NCBI GenBank assembly: GCA_027064085.1
Contig: JAMOQH010000111.1
Location: 1-9,252, forward strand
DNA: 9,252 nucleotides
Direction: 5' to 3'
DNA from: a bacterium
GTDB lineage: Bacteria; UBP6; JAFGXH01
Under the pieces are notes generated by a model. It saw only the letters and a list, made by a program, of their open reading frames with translations. It had not been told where the DNA came from and ran no database searches. The position numbers and the translations under genes are program-made. Shown here in pieces: positions 1-5,752 of the stretch; position 1 is the stretch's first letter; each line of letters opens with the position of its first letter.

Positions 1-533
1 CTTGTACTACCATTGGAGCAGCCTGTATGGATACTGGAGTTTGTGATGGAAATAACTGTTTTAAAAAATGTACTGCGGATAATGATAGTTCTTGTGGTAG
101 AGATGATTTAGTGTGTGAAGATCATGATGATGGAGCAGGACCATTGTGTGTTAAAAAATGTTATTCTAATTCCGATTGCAATAGTAATTATTGTGTAGCA
201 GGACATTGTGAACTTCACTATATGAACTGTAATTTAAATGATGCCCTAGATGATGGCTGTGCTTATGGAGAATTTTGTACTACAAATAATGGGCAAGAAT
301 TATGTTACCCTAATGGAGATGGAGCTATTGGCTCTACCTGCGAGTGGACTGGCGACTGTATTGAAGGAGCTGCTTGTATAGGTAATAGTACAAATGGACA
401 TAAATGTACTGAAGTTTGTAAATGGTCTGATGACTGTAGCGATAGCAATGATCATTGCTATGCTTTTACTCTTGACAATGGCCAAAGACAATACAGATAT
501 GAAAGTGACGATATTTATGGATATTGTGATTAA
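1..533 (+). CDS. Cys-rich secreted/surface protein, 3' part only
   Basis: The reading frame is open to the left edge of the window (first full codon at base 3, Cys). The Met at base 27 is therefore almost certainly internal and the start and any signal peptide lie outside. About 176 residues are visible, with 24 cysteines (nearly 14%) and many Asp, Asn and Gly. Spacings such as C-x5-DC-x4-YC-x3-HC recur, and 'KKC' and 'GAAC' units return several times, so the protein is built of small disulfide-stabilised modules. This resembles Dickkopf-N/EGF-like Cys-rich modules in secreted proteins of Myxococcota-type bacteria. That placement is from pattern only, and no enzymatic motif is visible. It must act outside the cytoplasm, where disulfides form. 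Its TAA stop (531-533) overlaps the stop of the convergent HAD-like gene by 4 bp. Function unknown; adhesion or surface-structural roles are possible. Confidence 0.85.
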   Translation, partial: CTTIGAACMDTGVCDGNNCFKKCTADNDSSCGRDDLVCEDHDDGAGPLCVKKCYSNSDCNSNYCVAGHCELHYMNCNLNDALDDGCAYGEFCTTNNGQELCYPNGDGAIGSTCEWTGDCIEGAACIGNSTNGHKCTEVCKWSDDCSDSNDHCYAFTLDNGQRQYRYESDDIYGYCD

Positions 534-1249
534 AGGCTTTTAATTATAGTAAAATCCTTTGAATCTAAATTCTCATTTGAAATAAGAAACAACTTATCTT
601 TGTTTAAATAAGGAATTAAAAGTTTGATGTTTTTAATATTACTATCAAAAATAGCAATAATTTCGCCCATATTAATCCATTTGGAAGTAATGTTTCTGAT
701 GTTGTTTGAATTAACATTCATAATTATAGTTGTTTTATTTTTACCTATAGGAAAATTTAAACTTTCTAATTTTTTAACCGTAGGAGCAATACTATTCAAA
801 CCTCTATTAGTAATATAAACAATAAATGCTCCATTTTTATATAAATTATTTACAAAATCAATAGATTCACCAATTGCGATATCAGCACTTAAAGTATTGG
901 CTGAATTATAATTTTCTTCTAGATATTTTTTAAAATTATCTTTTTGTTTCTTACTAATCTTCAAGTTAGATATATCATTTAATATATCATTTAGTTTTAA
1001 GTTTACAAAATCTTTCTCCTTAAAGTATTTTTTAATTGCTCTTGACCTATGTTTTTTTAGGTAATTATTAAAAAGCAACTCATACCTTGTAGTACTGTTT
1101 AATAAAACATTATCTAAATTAAACACAACAAAAGAAGTTTTATCTTGCTTGTTATTATTTGTAATCTCATCATTTATTTTTTTAAATGAATTTTGATTAT
1201 TGGCAAATATACTAACTGAAAACAACATAATCATAAAAATCCTAAACAT
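530..1249 (-). CDS. Secreted HAD-fold protein, probably a pseudo-phosphatase
   Basis: 239 residues. An N-terminal signal peptide (residues 1-16, hydrophobic core ending S-I-F-A) predicts export to the periplasm. The rest resembles the HAD class IIIB acid-phosphatase-like fold. The motif I region (residues 41-49, VVFNLDNVL) matches the usual hhhDxDxxL strand, and motif II is VYITNRG (144-150, Thr147). The motif IV region is IIAIFDSN (197-204, Asp202). The nucleophile position of motif I is Asn44 instead of Asp, confirmed as codon AAT, and the second acidic residue expected after Asp202 is missing. HAD phosphatases use the first Asp as nucleophile, so catalysis by the usual mechanism is unlikely and a binding role is plausible. 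The start is supported by AGGAG with a good spacer and by a TATAAT promoter upstream. The 3' end overlaps the convergent Cys-rich gene by 4 bp. The family assignment is moderately sure; the substrate is unknown. Confidence 0.8.
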   Translation of the reverse strand: MFRIFMIMLFSVSIFANNQNSFKKINDEITNNNKQDKTSFVVFNLDNVLLNSTTRYELLFNNYLKKHRSRAIKKYFKEKDFVNLKLNDILNDISNLKISKKQKDNFKKYLEENYNSANTLSADIAIGESIDFVNNLYKNGAFIVYITNRGLNSIAPTVKKLESLNFPIGKNKTTIIMNVNSNNIRNITSKWINMGEIIAIFDSNIKNIKLLIPYLNKDKLFLISNENLDSKDFTIIKSL

Positions 1250-1273
1250 TTTAACTCCTAAAAATACTTTTGA

Positions 1274-1302
1274 ATTATAATATATTAATATAATTAAAGC
1301 AA
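1274..1302 (-). promoter_or_regulatory. Candidate sigma70-type promoter for the HAD-like gene
   Basis: On the minus strand TTGCTT (1302-1297) and a perfect TATAAT (1279-1274) are separated by 17 bp. They lie about 25 bp upstream of the ATG at 1249, which has AGGAG just before it. The spacing and the -10 are good; the -35 matches only TTG. In DNA this AT-rich, chance -10 boxes are common. Confidence 0.4.
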
Positions 1303-1376
1303 AAATTTTTTAATAATGTTTTTACATTGATAAAATTGACACAAAAAGATTATGATTAATTAATGGATTTAATTTT

Positions 1377-1664
1377 TTAGAACCCACTTAAAGAATGATG
1401 TTTTTTACCACTTGCATCATAACAAGATCCCGTACCACATGAAGAACTAAAAGTACTAGCTGTACTACAAGATTTTTTCATTACTGATTCACAAACCTTT
1501 TTCCCTTTTTTTCTATCAGAAAAACTATCTCCTTTTACACATACATACATAGTATTGTTACCATCTTTCTAGCCACTTCCACTCATGCACTTACTAAATG
1601 CAGGTGTTGAAAATACAAACATACTTACTGACAATACCAAAAAAATTGCACTTAAACGCTTCAT
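1377..1664 (-). pseudogene. Small six-Cys secreted protein with in-frame TAG
   Basis: Reading from ATG at 1664 gives 96 codons in one frame ending in TAA (1379-1377), interrupted only by a TAG at codon 32 (1571-1569). The start is well supported: AGAGG lies 7 nt upstream. Residues 1-24 form a clear signal peptide (MKRL, hydrophobic core, then TPAFS before Lys25). After the TAG the frame continues with a coherent mature domain: Cys at 26, 42, 58, 66, 76 and 81, Lys-rich stretches, and no other stop to codon 96. An even number of cysteines after a signal peptide suggests three disulfides. A single CAG-to-TAG or TGG-to-TAG change would explain the stop. All intact genes in the window end in TAA and none contains an in-frame TAG, so there is no local evidence of a changed code. 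Recent pseudogene, sequencing error or amber readthrough all remain possible. Family not recognised. Confidence 0.7.
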
Positions 1665-1879
1665 AAAATACCTCTATAAAAATTAATGATATAGTATTTT
1701 ACATTAAAACAAGCTTCTAAAGAAGATTTTTTACTTTGTTTAGAACTAAAAGATTTAGAGGATATTTCTTTATACTCAGATTTTGAAGAATGAGATGGAG
1801 TTTGAGGTAAAGAACTTGAACTAAACAAAAGGTATATTACCGCGAAGAACACCATAATAAGAATGACTAAAGATATCAT
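1661..1879 (-). pseudogene. Transmembrane plus Ser/Lys-rich fragment, possible kinase C-terminal remnant
   Basis: An open frame of 72 codons starts at ATG 1879 with one strong transmembrane segment (residues about 2-20), followed by a Ser/Lys-rich tail (about 21-54). It ends in TGA (1663-1661), overlapping the ATG of the next small gene as ATGA. I see no ribosome binding site before its ATG, and the last dozen residues read through the next gene's ribosome binding region, so it does not look like a normal independent gene. Its ATG overlaps the stop of the kinase N-lobe fragment as TAATG. The simplest reading is that it is the juxtamembrane and C-terminal part of the former kinase gene, left in another frame after an internal deletion. 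Alternatively it is a translationally coupled small membrane protein. Confidence 0.35.
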
Positions 1880-2070
1880 TACAAATTTTTTAAAACTTTT
1901 GTTTCTCTCTCAAATAATTCAACTAATTTCCAATTTTTGATATTGTTTATTACTAATTCTTTAATAACGACATTCTTATTATTTATGATATCAAGTGCTA
2001 AATAAGTATTAGACTCATTAGATATATTAAATTCTTTAATAACTTGATATTTATTATTTATCAAATTCAT
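1879..2070 (-). pseudogene. Truncated Ser/Thr protein kinase N-lobe
   Basis: 63 codons from ATG 2070, with AGAGG about 6 nt upstream and a plausible promoter. The sequence follows the start of a Hanks-type kinase domain. A YQVIKEF strand (8-14) leads into TYLALD (22-27), then VVIKEL (34-39) with the ATP-anchoring Lys37. The alpha-C region LFERETKVLKNL (52-63) holds the conserved Glu56. The frame then stops in TAA exactly where the family usually continues with an N-H-P type motif. The C-lobe with the HRD and DFG motifs is absent, and the roughly 220 bp downstream are too short to hold it. The Gly-rich loop has also lost its glycines (residues 16-21, ISNESN). It therefore cannot be a kinase, and I read it as a remnant of a larger gene truncated by deletion. 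A short binding protein is the less likely alternative. Confidence 0.65.
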
Positions 2071-2091
2071 AAGTAACCTCTATTGATTACA

Positions 2092-2120
2092 TTGATTATA
2101 TGGATTATTATGTTTATAGT
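2092..2120 (+). promoter_or_regulatory. Candidate promoter for the NlpC/P60-like gene
   Basis: TTGATT (2092-2097), a 17-bp spacer, then TATAGT (2115-2120): 4/6 and 5/6 matches to the sigma70 consensus. The predicted leader is about 57 nt, with TGGAG (2174-2178) 5 nt before the ATG at 2184. It occupies nearly the same bases as the divergent promoter on the other strand. Confidence 0.4.
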
Positions 2121-2123
2121 AAA
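2095..2123 (-). promoter_or_regulatory. Candidate promoter for the kinase-remnant block
   Basis: On the minus strand TTTACT (2123-2118), a 17-bp spacer and a perfect TATAAT (2100-2095). Transcription would begin near 2088, giving a short leader with AGAGG before the ATG at 2070. Each hexamer overlaps one of the opposing promoter's hexamers. Confidence 0.4.
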
Positions 2124-2183
2124 GTAAAAGTGAATATAGCATATAAAAAGATGTCTAATTGAATATATTTTTATGGAGTTATT

Positions 2184-3728
2184 ATGTTTTATAGATATAT
2201 TGTTATGTTTTTTATTGCTTTTAGCTTGTTTTCTAAAGGTTTTATTGTTCAAAAACCTATAATATTTTTAACAAAACCACAAAAATCTAAATATGAATTA
2301 CCTGTTAAAGTACAAAATTTAATTAAAATCAATAAAAGTAGTAATAATTTTTTAGATAATCTTAATTATAAAGCAAGAAAGAAATTAGTCAGTTATGCTC
2401 TTAGATTTAATAACACAAAAGGTAAAAGAAGCAGAAACTTTAGAAATGATTGTTCTGGTTTTACAAGAAAAGTTTATTCTAAATTTAATATTGAGTTATT
2501 TAGATTGCCAAGACATGAGTTAAAGTCTATTAATGGAAAATGGTTAAATGGAGTTGAGTTGATATGGAAATATTGTAAGAAACATGGTAAAGTATTTATA
2601 AGAAAAACTCCAAAAACAGGTGATATTGTTTTTTTTGATAATACCCACGATAGAAATAAAAATGGAAGCTATGATGATTATTTTACTCATGTAGGAATTG
2701 TTGTTAAAGTAGATAAAGACAAAACCATTCATTATATTCACAAGGCAACAAGTGGAGTAAAAATTTCTAAATTAAATATGAAATATAAAAACAAACGAAA
2801 ATATGGTAAAAAGGAAATCAATTCATATTTAAGAAGAAGGGGAAAATATAGATTAAGTGGACAATTACTAAGAGGATTTGGTTCTATATTTTCAACATCT
2901 AGTACCCCCCGTAAGGATAAGTCGCTGGCTTACTCTCCAAGAAAGCAACAAAGTAAGGATAAGTCGCTGGCTTATCCTCCAAGAAAGCAACACAGTAAGG
3001 ATAAGTCGGAGACTTATCCTCCAAGAAAGCAACAAAGTAAGGATAAGTCGCTGGCTTATCCTCCAAGAAAACAACACAGTAAGGATAAGTCGCTGGCTTA
3101 TCCTCCAAGAAAGCAACAAAGTAAGGATAAGTCGCTGGCTTATCCTCCAAGGAAGCAACACAGTAAGGATAAGTCGGAGACTTATCCTCCAAGAAAGTCA
3201 AAATCCAATCCTATCATGAACTCAAGTAGGCCTTATCCTCCTGTTCAAATTATTCCTAAAAAATATAGAAAACAAATTGTAAAGCAGGCTATTTCATATA
3301 TAGGTAAAAGTATAAAAAAAGAAGATTTCGCCAGAAAAGTATATTCCGATTTAGGATTTAATATATTAGACAAAGAATTTAATAATGAAGAATATATTGA
3401 AAGAGCTATTTTTTGGACTTTTAAAAAAAATGGAAGGCTGTTTAGTGCTACGAAACCTAAAATCGGAGATTTAATATTTTTTGATAAATTAAATGGAAAA
3501 AACTTATTTTTAAATATTGCAATAATTGAAAAGATAAATAAAAATCAAATAACATTTATACATTCTTTAGATGGATTAGTTAAAAGGGGATTTCTAAATA
3601 GTAAATATTGGAAACTAAACAAAAAAGACAAAAAAATTATAAATAGTTACTTCATTAAAAATAAAAACAGCAGACGAAAATTAGCATCAGATTTTTTTAG
3701 AAGATTTGGCTCTATGTTTTCAAAATAA
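2184..3728 (+). CDS. Secreted NlpC/P60-like protein: active-type domain, repeat linker, inactive second domain
   Basis: 514 residues. Residues 1-19 are a signal peptide. Domain 1 (about 60-236) has NlpC/P60-type cysteine peptidase signs: NDCSGF (88-93) with candidate nucleophile Cys90, TGDIVFFD (145-152), and THVGIV (168-173) with His169. His186 in HYIHKA is the likely third residue. Such enzymes usually cut peptidoglycan stem peptides. Residues 244-341 are seven 14-residue repeats (KDKSLAYPPRKQQS type), strongly basic (net about +20) and Pro-containing, probably an extended wall- or surface-binding linker. Domain 2 (about 359-514) aligns with domain 1: FTRKVY with FARKVY, TGDIVFFD with IGDLIFFD, YIH with FIH, and a shared tail (GFGSIFS, RFGSMFS). 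Cys90 aligns with Lys379 and His169 with Asn444, so domain 2 should be catalytically dead. The start is backed by TGGAG 5 nt before ATG. The gene ends 5 bp from the convergent barrel gene. An amidase or transglutaminase-like reaction cannot be excluded. Confidence 0.85.
   Translation: MFYRYIVMFFIAFSLFSKGFIVQKPIIFLTKPQKSKYELPVKVQNLIKINKSSNNFLDNLNYKARKKLVSYALRFNNTKGKRSRNFRNDCSGFTRKVYSKFNIELFRLPRHELKSINGKWLNGVELIWKYCKKHGKVFIRKTPKTGDIVFFDNTHDRNKNGSYDDYFTHVGIVVKVDKDKTIHYIHKATSGVKISKLNMKYKNKRKYGKKEINSYLRRRGKYRLSGQLLRGFGSIFSTSSTPRKDKSLAYSPRKQQSKDKSLAYPPRKQHSKDKSETYPPRKQQSKDKSLAYPPRKQHSKDKSLAYPPRKQQSKDKSLAYPPRKQHSKDKSETYPPRKSKSNPIMNSSRPYPPVQIIPKKYRKQIVKQAISYIGKSIKKEDFARKVYSDLGFNILDKEFNNEEYIERAIFWTFKKNGRLFSATKPKIGDLIFFDKLNGKNLFLNIAIIEKINKNQITFIHSLDGLVKRGFLNSKYWKLNKKDKKIINSYFIKNKNSRRKLASDFFRRFGSMFSK
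2913..3206 (+). repeat. Seven tandem 42-bp in-frame repeats with inner inverted repeats
   Basis: Units start at 2913, 2955, 2997, 3039, 3081, 3123 and 3165, each exactly 42 bp (14 codons). Two variants differ in codons 5-6: Leu-Ala (units 1, 2, 4, 5, 6) and Glu-Thr (units 3, 7). The unit end alternates Gln-Gln and Gln-His, so the array probably grew in multiples of two units; units 2-3 resemble 6-7. Units 2-7 carry inverted repeats: AGGATAAG...CTTATCCT with a 7-nt loop in Leu-Ala units, and AGGATAAGTC...GACTTATCCT with a 3-nt loop in Glu-Thr units. Unit 1 has lost the right arm (CTTACTCT), and a leftover of the motif occurs near 3231. G+C is about 43% per unit, well above the flanks. Confidence 0.95.
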
Positions 3729-3733
3729 AGAAA

Positions 3734-4426
3734 TTAAAATTTAAAGCCAATATTTAAACTAGAGTTTAGGTTATGTTCTTTTAAGACCATTTTATAGTTG
3801 TATGTAAATGCTATGGAAATAGTAAAAATATTTTTAAGTTTTGTTTTTGACATAAAAAATAATGTCTCAAAACCTAAATATCCTCCATAATCAATAAAAC
3901 TATGTTTATTCCCTTCATAATTCATTTCAAAATCAGGAGATGCATTTTCTTCATTAAAACCCATTTTACTTGTTTCTTTATAAAAATTACCACCACCATA
4001 AAAAGTCATATAAATTCTATTTTTTAAATGCATCAAATATCCAAGTCCAAGGTATAAATCAAGATATGTTTTTTCCTGTTTTAAAAAATTTTGATACTCA
4101 TTAGAGTCTGAAAATTTTAATTTAATAAAAGTATCCAAAAAAAGAGAACTTTTCATAATTAAAGTTACTTTAGGAGCTAACTTATATTCTCCATCGTATT
4201 CTTCAGGATTAGTATTTAGAACTTTTTCTTTAACTTCTTTAAAAAAGAAAAATCTGTATCCAAGTGTAGGTAAAAAACTAAAATTATGCCTGTTGATTGT
4301 ATCTTTTCCATATTTTAATCCAAATCCAAGTGATATGTCATTTGTAAAAGTATTAGATGAAAAAAGGTTTAGGGAAATTACAAAAAACAGTAAAAAAATA
4401 ATATAAAATTTATTAATTACATTCAT
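3734..4426 (-). CDS. Predicted outer-membrane beta-barrel protein
   Basis: 230 residues from ATG 4426. A GTG 12 bp further upstream is also in frame, but GGAG at 4436-4433 sits 6 nt before ATG 4426, which makes that ATG the better start. Residues 1-23 are a signal peptide (MNVINKF, a long hydrophobic core, then LFSSN). The mature part alternates aromatic/hydrophobic and polar residues in strand-sized stretches rich in Gly and Tyr, for example YLDLYLGLGYLMHL and IYMTFYGGGNFY. The last strand ends in Gly-Phe-Lys-Phe; a C-terminal Phe is the usual insertion signal for outer-membrane barrels. Size suggests about 8-10 strands. The start overlaps the end of the metallopeptidase gene by 14 bp, implying translational coupling and a shared envelope role. 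No specific family recognised; a porin-like, adhesion or structural role is open. Confidence 0.7.
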   Translation of the reverse strand: MNVINKFYIIFLLFFVISLNLFSSNTFTNDISLGFGLKYGKDTINRHNFSFLPTLGYRFFFFKEVKEKVLNTNPEEYDGEYKLAPKVTLIMKSSLFLDTFIKLKFSDSNEYQNFLKQEKTYLDLYLGLGYLMHLKNRIYMTFYGGGNFYKETSKMGFNEENASPDFEMNYEGNKHSFIDYGGYLGFETLFFMSKTKLKNIFTISIAFTYNYKMVLKEHNLNSSLNIGFKF

Positions 4427-5636
4427 TAAACTCTCCACTTATTAAAGAAAATCTTCTTTTTAATATAGAACAAACATTATTAATTTGTGCTTGTGTAACA
4501 TCAGTTTCTTGTTTTAGTGTTTTTATGAAACAATTTCCAGGCGTAGCCATAGTAATATTGTTCATTTTATCACTAAATACCTGATAAAGACAAGCGTATG
4601 ATTTTAGCAGATATTTGTCAAAGTTTTCAATATTAACTGTTTTTTGTGCTTCCCACATTGAAGATGCCCAAATTGTTCCAGCCCAATAATAAGATTTGCC
4701 TTGAGCTTCATCCTGACATGTCTGAGGATTTAAGCTTGTCAAAAGCATATCAGTAGTAAGTTGTCTATTATTTTCTAAACTTCTATCTGCAATTATAGTA
4801 CTGTCTACTCCTATTTCATGCTTAGTTATAGATAAATAGAATAATTCTGCACTTCCAGTTTTTCTTGATGCCCAATAATCAGAAAAGCCTTCATTCATTG
4901 CTGATTTATAAAACTCATTATGTACATCTTTACAGTTTTTAGCAAGGCTATCATAAAAGATATCATCGTCTTCAAGCACTCCTTGTGCCGTATAAGCAAA
5001 AATAGAATGAGCAAATTCATGAGTAATAACCATAGGGTTTGAAACAAGGGCCAGATGTTTTAATTTATCTTGTTTTAAAAATGCTAAACAATTTAATAAA
5101 GGGTAATACATTGCATTATCTTTCATATCTTCTTTTTCGTTAGCCTGATTAGGCATTTCAAGTTTTAGTTCATAAAAAATTTTAATTTGACCATAAGGAG
5201 CACCATTAGCTCCTATATCCATGTTTAACCCATTGTTAATAAAAAAATCAATAGCTTGTCTTAAGTTATACTGAAGAGTTAATAATATGCTATCTTCTAA
5301 GGTATAGGGGATAATAGTATCATCTTCTATTGTATATCTAATATTAGGAGAAACACCTTCATCTTTATATGTTACATCATTTAGTTCTTTAACAGTAGCT
5401 GTTGTTTCATCAAGTTCATCACCTGCTTCGAGATACATTCCAATTCTGGCTTTTGATAAAAACTTAAACCTTTCTGATTCAAATTCAGATAAAGATTTAA
5501 TTCCTTTTACTTCAACTTTTTCATAACTTACTTTTTTGGTATTTATATCAACAGTTAAAATTTCTTCATATTTGGGAATATCTTCACCACAACTATAAAA
5601 GAAGATTAATACCGATAAAAAAACAAAATATTTCAT
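4413..5636 (-). CDS. Zinc metallopeptidase lipoprotein, M36/M4 (gluzincin)-like
   Basis: 407 residues. The N-terminus (MKYFVFLSVLIFFYSC) is a lipoprotein signal with Cys16 as the probable lipidated residue, so the mature protein should be membrane-anchored outside the cytoplasm. HEFAH (206-210) is the HExxH zinc motif, with His206 and His210 as ligands and Glu207 as catalytic base. NEGFSDYWAS (248-257) supplies the third ligand, Glu249, in the manner of gluzincins. An upstream NAMYYPLLNCLAF stretch (174-186) and a downstream YYWAGTIWASSMWEA stretch (317-331) fit the fungalysin/thermolysin pattern better than other clans. The propeptide appears short and there is no separate C-terminal domain. 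Start: AAGGAG close to ATG 5636, with a TTGACA promoter upstream. It is first in a two-gene operon with the overlapping barrel gene. Activity is well supported; the substrate is unknown. Confidence 0.85.
   Translation of the reverse strand: MKYFVFLSVLIFFYSCGEDIPKYEEILTVDINTKKVSYEKVEVKGIKSLSEFESERFKFLSKARIGMYLEAGDELDETTATVKELNDVTYKDEGVSPNIRYTIEDDTIIPYTLEDSILLTLQYNLRQAIDFFINNGLNMDIGANGAPYGQIKIFYELKLEMPNQANEKEDMKDNAMYYPLLNCLAFLKQDKLKHLALVSNPMVITHEFAHSIFAYTAQGVLEDDDIFYDSLAKNCKDVHNEFYKSAMNEGFSDYWASRKTGSAELFYLSITKHEIGVDSTIIADRSLENNRQLTTDMLLTSLNPQTCQDEAQGKSYYWAGTIWASSMWEAQKTVNIENFDKYLLKSYACLYQVFSDKMNNITMATPGNCFIKTLKQETDVTQAQINNVCSILKRRFSLISGEFNECN
4433..4436 (-). promoter_or_regulatory. Ribosome binding site deciding the barrel-gene start
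   Basis: GGAG on the minus strand lies 6 nt before ATG 4426 and inside the 3' end of the metallopeptidase gene. It favours this ATG over the GTG at 4438, which immediately precedes GGAG and has no upstream binding site of its own. Confidence 0.6.
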
Positions 5637-5661
5637 ATACTCTCCTTAATTTAACTAAATA

Positions 5662-5690
5662 AAAGTATCATTATTTGGAAAAAATGTCAA
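5662..5690 (-). promoter_or_regulatory. Candidate promoter for the metallopeptidase-barrel operon
   Basis: A perfect TTGACA on the minus strand (5690-5685) is followed after 17 bp by TACTTT (5667-5662), a weak -10. GATACT at 5669-5664 is an alternative at shorter spacing. It lies about 25 bp upstream of ATG 5636, whose AAGGAG falls within the leader. Confidence 0.4.
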
Positions 5691-5705
5691 AATTATCTAA
5701 AACAA

Positions 5706-5735
5706 TTGATTTTATTGCTTATAATCAGCTATAAA
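5706..5735 (+). promoter_or_regulatory. Candidate promoter for aroB
   Basis: TTGATT (5706-5711), an 18-bp spacer, then TATAAA (5730-5735), giving a very short leader to ATG 5753. A perfect TATAAT at 5720-5725 is an alternative -10, but no good -35 precedes it. The choice between the two is uncertain. Confidence 0.3.
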
Positions 5736-5752
5736 TTATCCTTTGGGGATAT

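Noticed and set aside
624-818. Plus-strand hydrophobic open frame inside the HAD-like gene
   Set aside because: Antisense shadow of a well-supported gene; its hydrophobicity follows from Asn/Lys/Ile codons read in reverse.
1336-1364. TTGACA with an ATTAAT 17 bp later on the plus strand, possible antisense promoter
   Set aside because: The -10 is weak and nothing on the plus strand downstream is a gene. In DNA this rich in A and T such pairs are expected by chance.
1377-1664. Reassignment of TAG to an amino acid in this genome
   Set aside because: No other in-frame TAG occurs in any gene here, and no suppressor tRNA is visible. A point mutation or sequence error is simpler.
1711-1730. Short palindrome CTTCTAAAGAAG followed by a T-run, as a plus-strand terminator
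   Set aside because: A five-bp stem with a two-nt loop is not viable, and no plus-strand gene ends upstream of it.
2067-2252. Minus-strand open frame spanning the divergent promoter region
   Set aside because: It lies across the intergenic region and the start of the NlpC/P60 gene, and its low-complexity Asn/Ile/Lys content is what AT-rich noncoding DNA gives.
2913-3206. CRISPR array
   Set aside because: The units are contiguous, in-frame coding repeats with no unique spacers between them.
2878-3219. Long open frames in other phases on both strands across the repeat array
   Set aside because: The repeat length is a multiple of three and no unit contains a stop in these phases, so several frames stay open automatically. 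They lack signal, ribosome binding site or flanking coding character, and the NlpC/P60 frame is clearly real.
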